Assembly: GCA_021850555.1 (NCBI GenBank)
Contig: JAJZLX010000671.1
Coordinates: 1 to 7,887, forward strand
Origin: Pseudomonadota bacterium
Lineage (GTDB): Bacteria > Pseudomonadota > Gammaproteobacteria > Steroidobacterales > Steroidobacteraceae
Length of the DNA: 7,887 bases
Direction of reading: 5' to 3'
The position numbers were made by a program, and so were the translations under genes. Shown here piece by piece: positions 7,659-7,887 of the stretch. Under the pieces are notes generated by a model. The model saw only the letters and a list, made by a program, of their open reading frames with translations, did not search any database and was not told the origin of the DNA. How positions within the stretch are numbered: the stretch's first letter is position 1; every line of letters starts with the position of its first letter.

Positions 7659-7751
7659 GCGTATTTCCCCCGAACCGTCGTCTCTTGATGTTATTCCGAA
7701 GAGCGCCCCCGCCACCCGGTGGGGCAGAGAGGGATTGCCCGCAGCGTAGAT
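7659..7751 (-). promoter_or_regulatory. Leader region upstream of the receptor, possible promoter
   Basis: This 93-bp gap is the largest in the window and the only place a promoter for the receptor-to-GGT cluster would naturally sit. I see no convincing -35/-10 pair; an AT-richer patch (GGAATAACATCAAGAG, about 7683-7698) is the only candidate -10 area. Half of the palindrome at 7744-7757 lies in this gap. Confidence 0.25.
7666..7671 (-). promoter_or_regulatory. Probable ribosome binding site of the TonB-dependent receptor
   Basis: GGGGGA on the minus strand, seven bases before ATG 7658. It is a G-rich, imperfect Shine-Dalgarno match, but it agrees with the signal peptide in choosing this start over 7715. 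Confidence 0.5.
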
Positions 7752-7757
7752 CTACGC
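7744..7757. repeat. 14-bp perfect palindrome between regulator end and receptor
   Basis: GCGTAGATCTACGC is fully self-complementary. It spans the TAG stop of the regulator gene (7752-7754) and lies 86 bases upstream of the receptor ATG. It could be an operator or a small hairpin (five-pair stem, GATC loop). No T-run follows on the minus strand, so it is not a standard terminator. A palindrome this long is expected roughly once in two windows of this size, so its position is the only argument for function. Confidence 0.3.
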
Positions 7758-7887
7758 GAGGTCGCCGTGTCGGGCGCAAGTCCCTAAGAACCGGGCTTCC
7801 GTCATTTTCTCCGGCTCCCGTCCCCGCCACTGGGACGGCCGCATGCCGTATTCAAGCCTGAACGCCTTGCTGAAGCTCCCGGGATCC
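7752..7887 (-). CDS. AraC-family transcriptional regulator, C-terminal fragment
   Basis: Reading the minus strand from 7886 gives 44 residues and a TAG stop at 7752-7754; the rest lies beyond the right edge. The first 21 residues, DPGSFSKAFR then LEYGMRPSQWR, match the end of the second helix-turn-helix of AraC/XylS regulators (consensus D.S.FSR.FKR..G.SP..YR). A tail of about 23 residues (GREPEKMTEARFLGTCARHG and DLA) follows. The protein binds DNA; its ligand-binding N-terminal domain is not in the window, so its inducer cannot be guessed. It ends 93 bp before the receptor start on the same strand, so it could be co-transcribed with, or control, the receptor-transporter-GGT cluster. The gene is easy to miss because no start codon is present here. 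Confidence 0.8.
   Translation of the reverse strand, partial: DPGSFSKAFRLEYGMRPSQWRGREPEKMTEARFLGTCARHGDLA

Noticed and set aside
7659..7715. Longer N-terminus for the receptor
   Set aside because: It would put 19 polar residues before a normal signal peptide; the start at 7658 has a ribosome site.

Overview
The window is GC-rich (roughly 60% by eye) and reads as bacterial, most likely a soil or freshwater proteobacterium. The basis is a TonB-dependent outer-membrane receptor without a signalling domain, next to a spinster-like MFS carrier. That style of uptake gene is common in Sphingomonadales, Caulobacterales and Steroidobacter-like gammaproteobacteria. The exact taxon cannot be fixed from this sequence alone.

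Every gene I can support lies on the minus strand, so transcription runs from the right end to the left. In that order they are: the last 44 codons of an AraC-type regulator (7752-7887, cut by the right edge); a TonB-dependent receptor (5391-7658); a gamma-glutamyltransferase (GGT)-like gene that has lost its 5' part and carries a frameshift (3963-5364); a spinster-like MFS transporter (2571-3926); a full-length GGT-like enzyme (874-2574); and a second GGT-like enzyme cut by the left edge (1-800). Gaps are 93, 26, 36, -4 and 73 bp, so this looks like one operon or a tightly packed cluster. No gene-free stretch exceeds 100 bp. I see no tRNA, rRNA, CRISPR array or insertion sequence.

The arrangement suggests a nutrient acquisition module. 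The receptor would bring a compound across the outer membrane and the MFS carrier would take it across the inner membrane. Ntn-hydrolase-fold amidases of the GGT superfamily would then cut an amide or gamma-glutamyl-like bond inside the cell, because neither readable GGT-like start has a signal peptide. The regulator fragment upstream may control the set. The substrate is unknown. By-eye alignment shows that the GGT-like proteins lack several residues classical GGT uses to bind glutamate, so they are probably not ordinary glutathione-degrading enzymes.

The most informative details are these. The broken GGT copy has a frameshift exactly explained by a 10-bp tandem duplication. The intact copy has Ser where the catalytic Thr is expected, and its start overlaps the transporter stop as ATGA. 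The window also begins and ends with six-base restriction palindromes, which hints at a cloned fragment.
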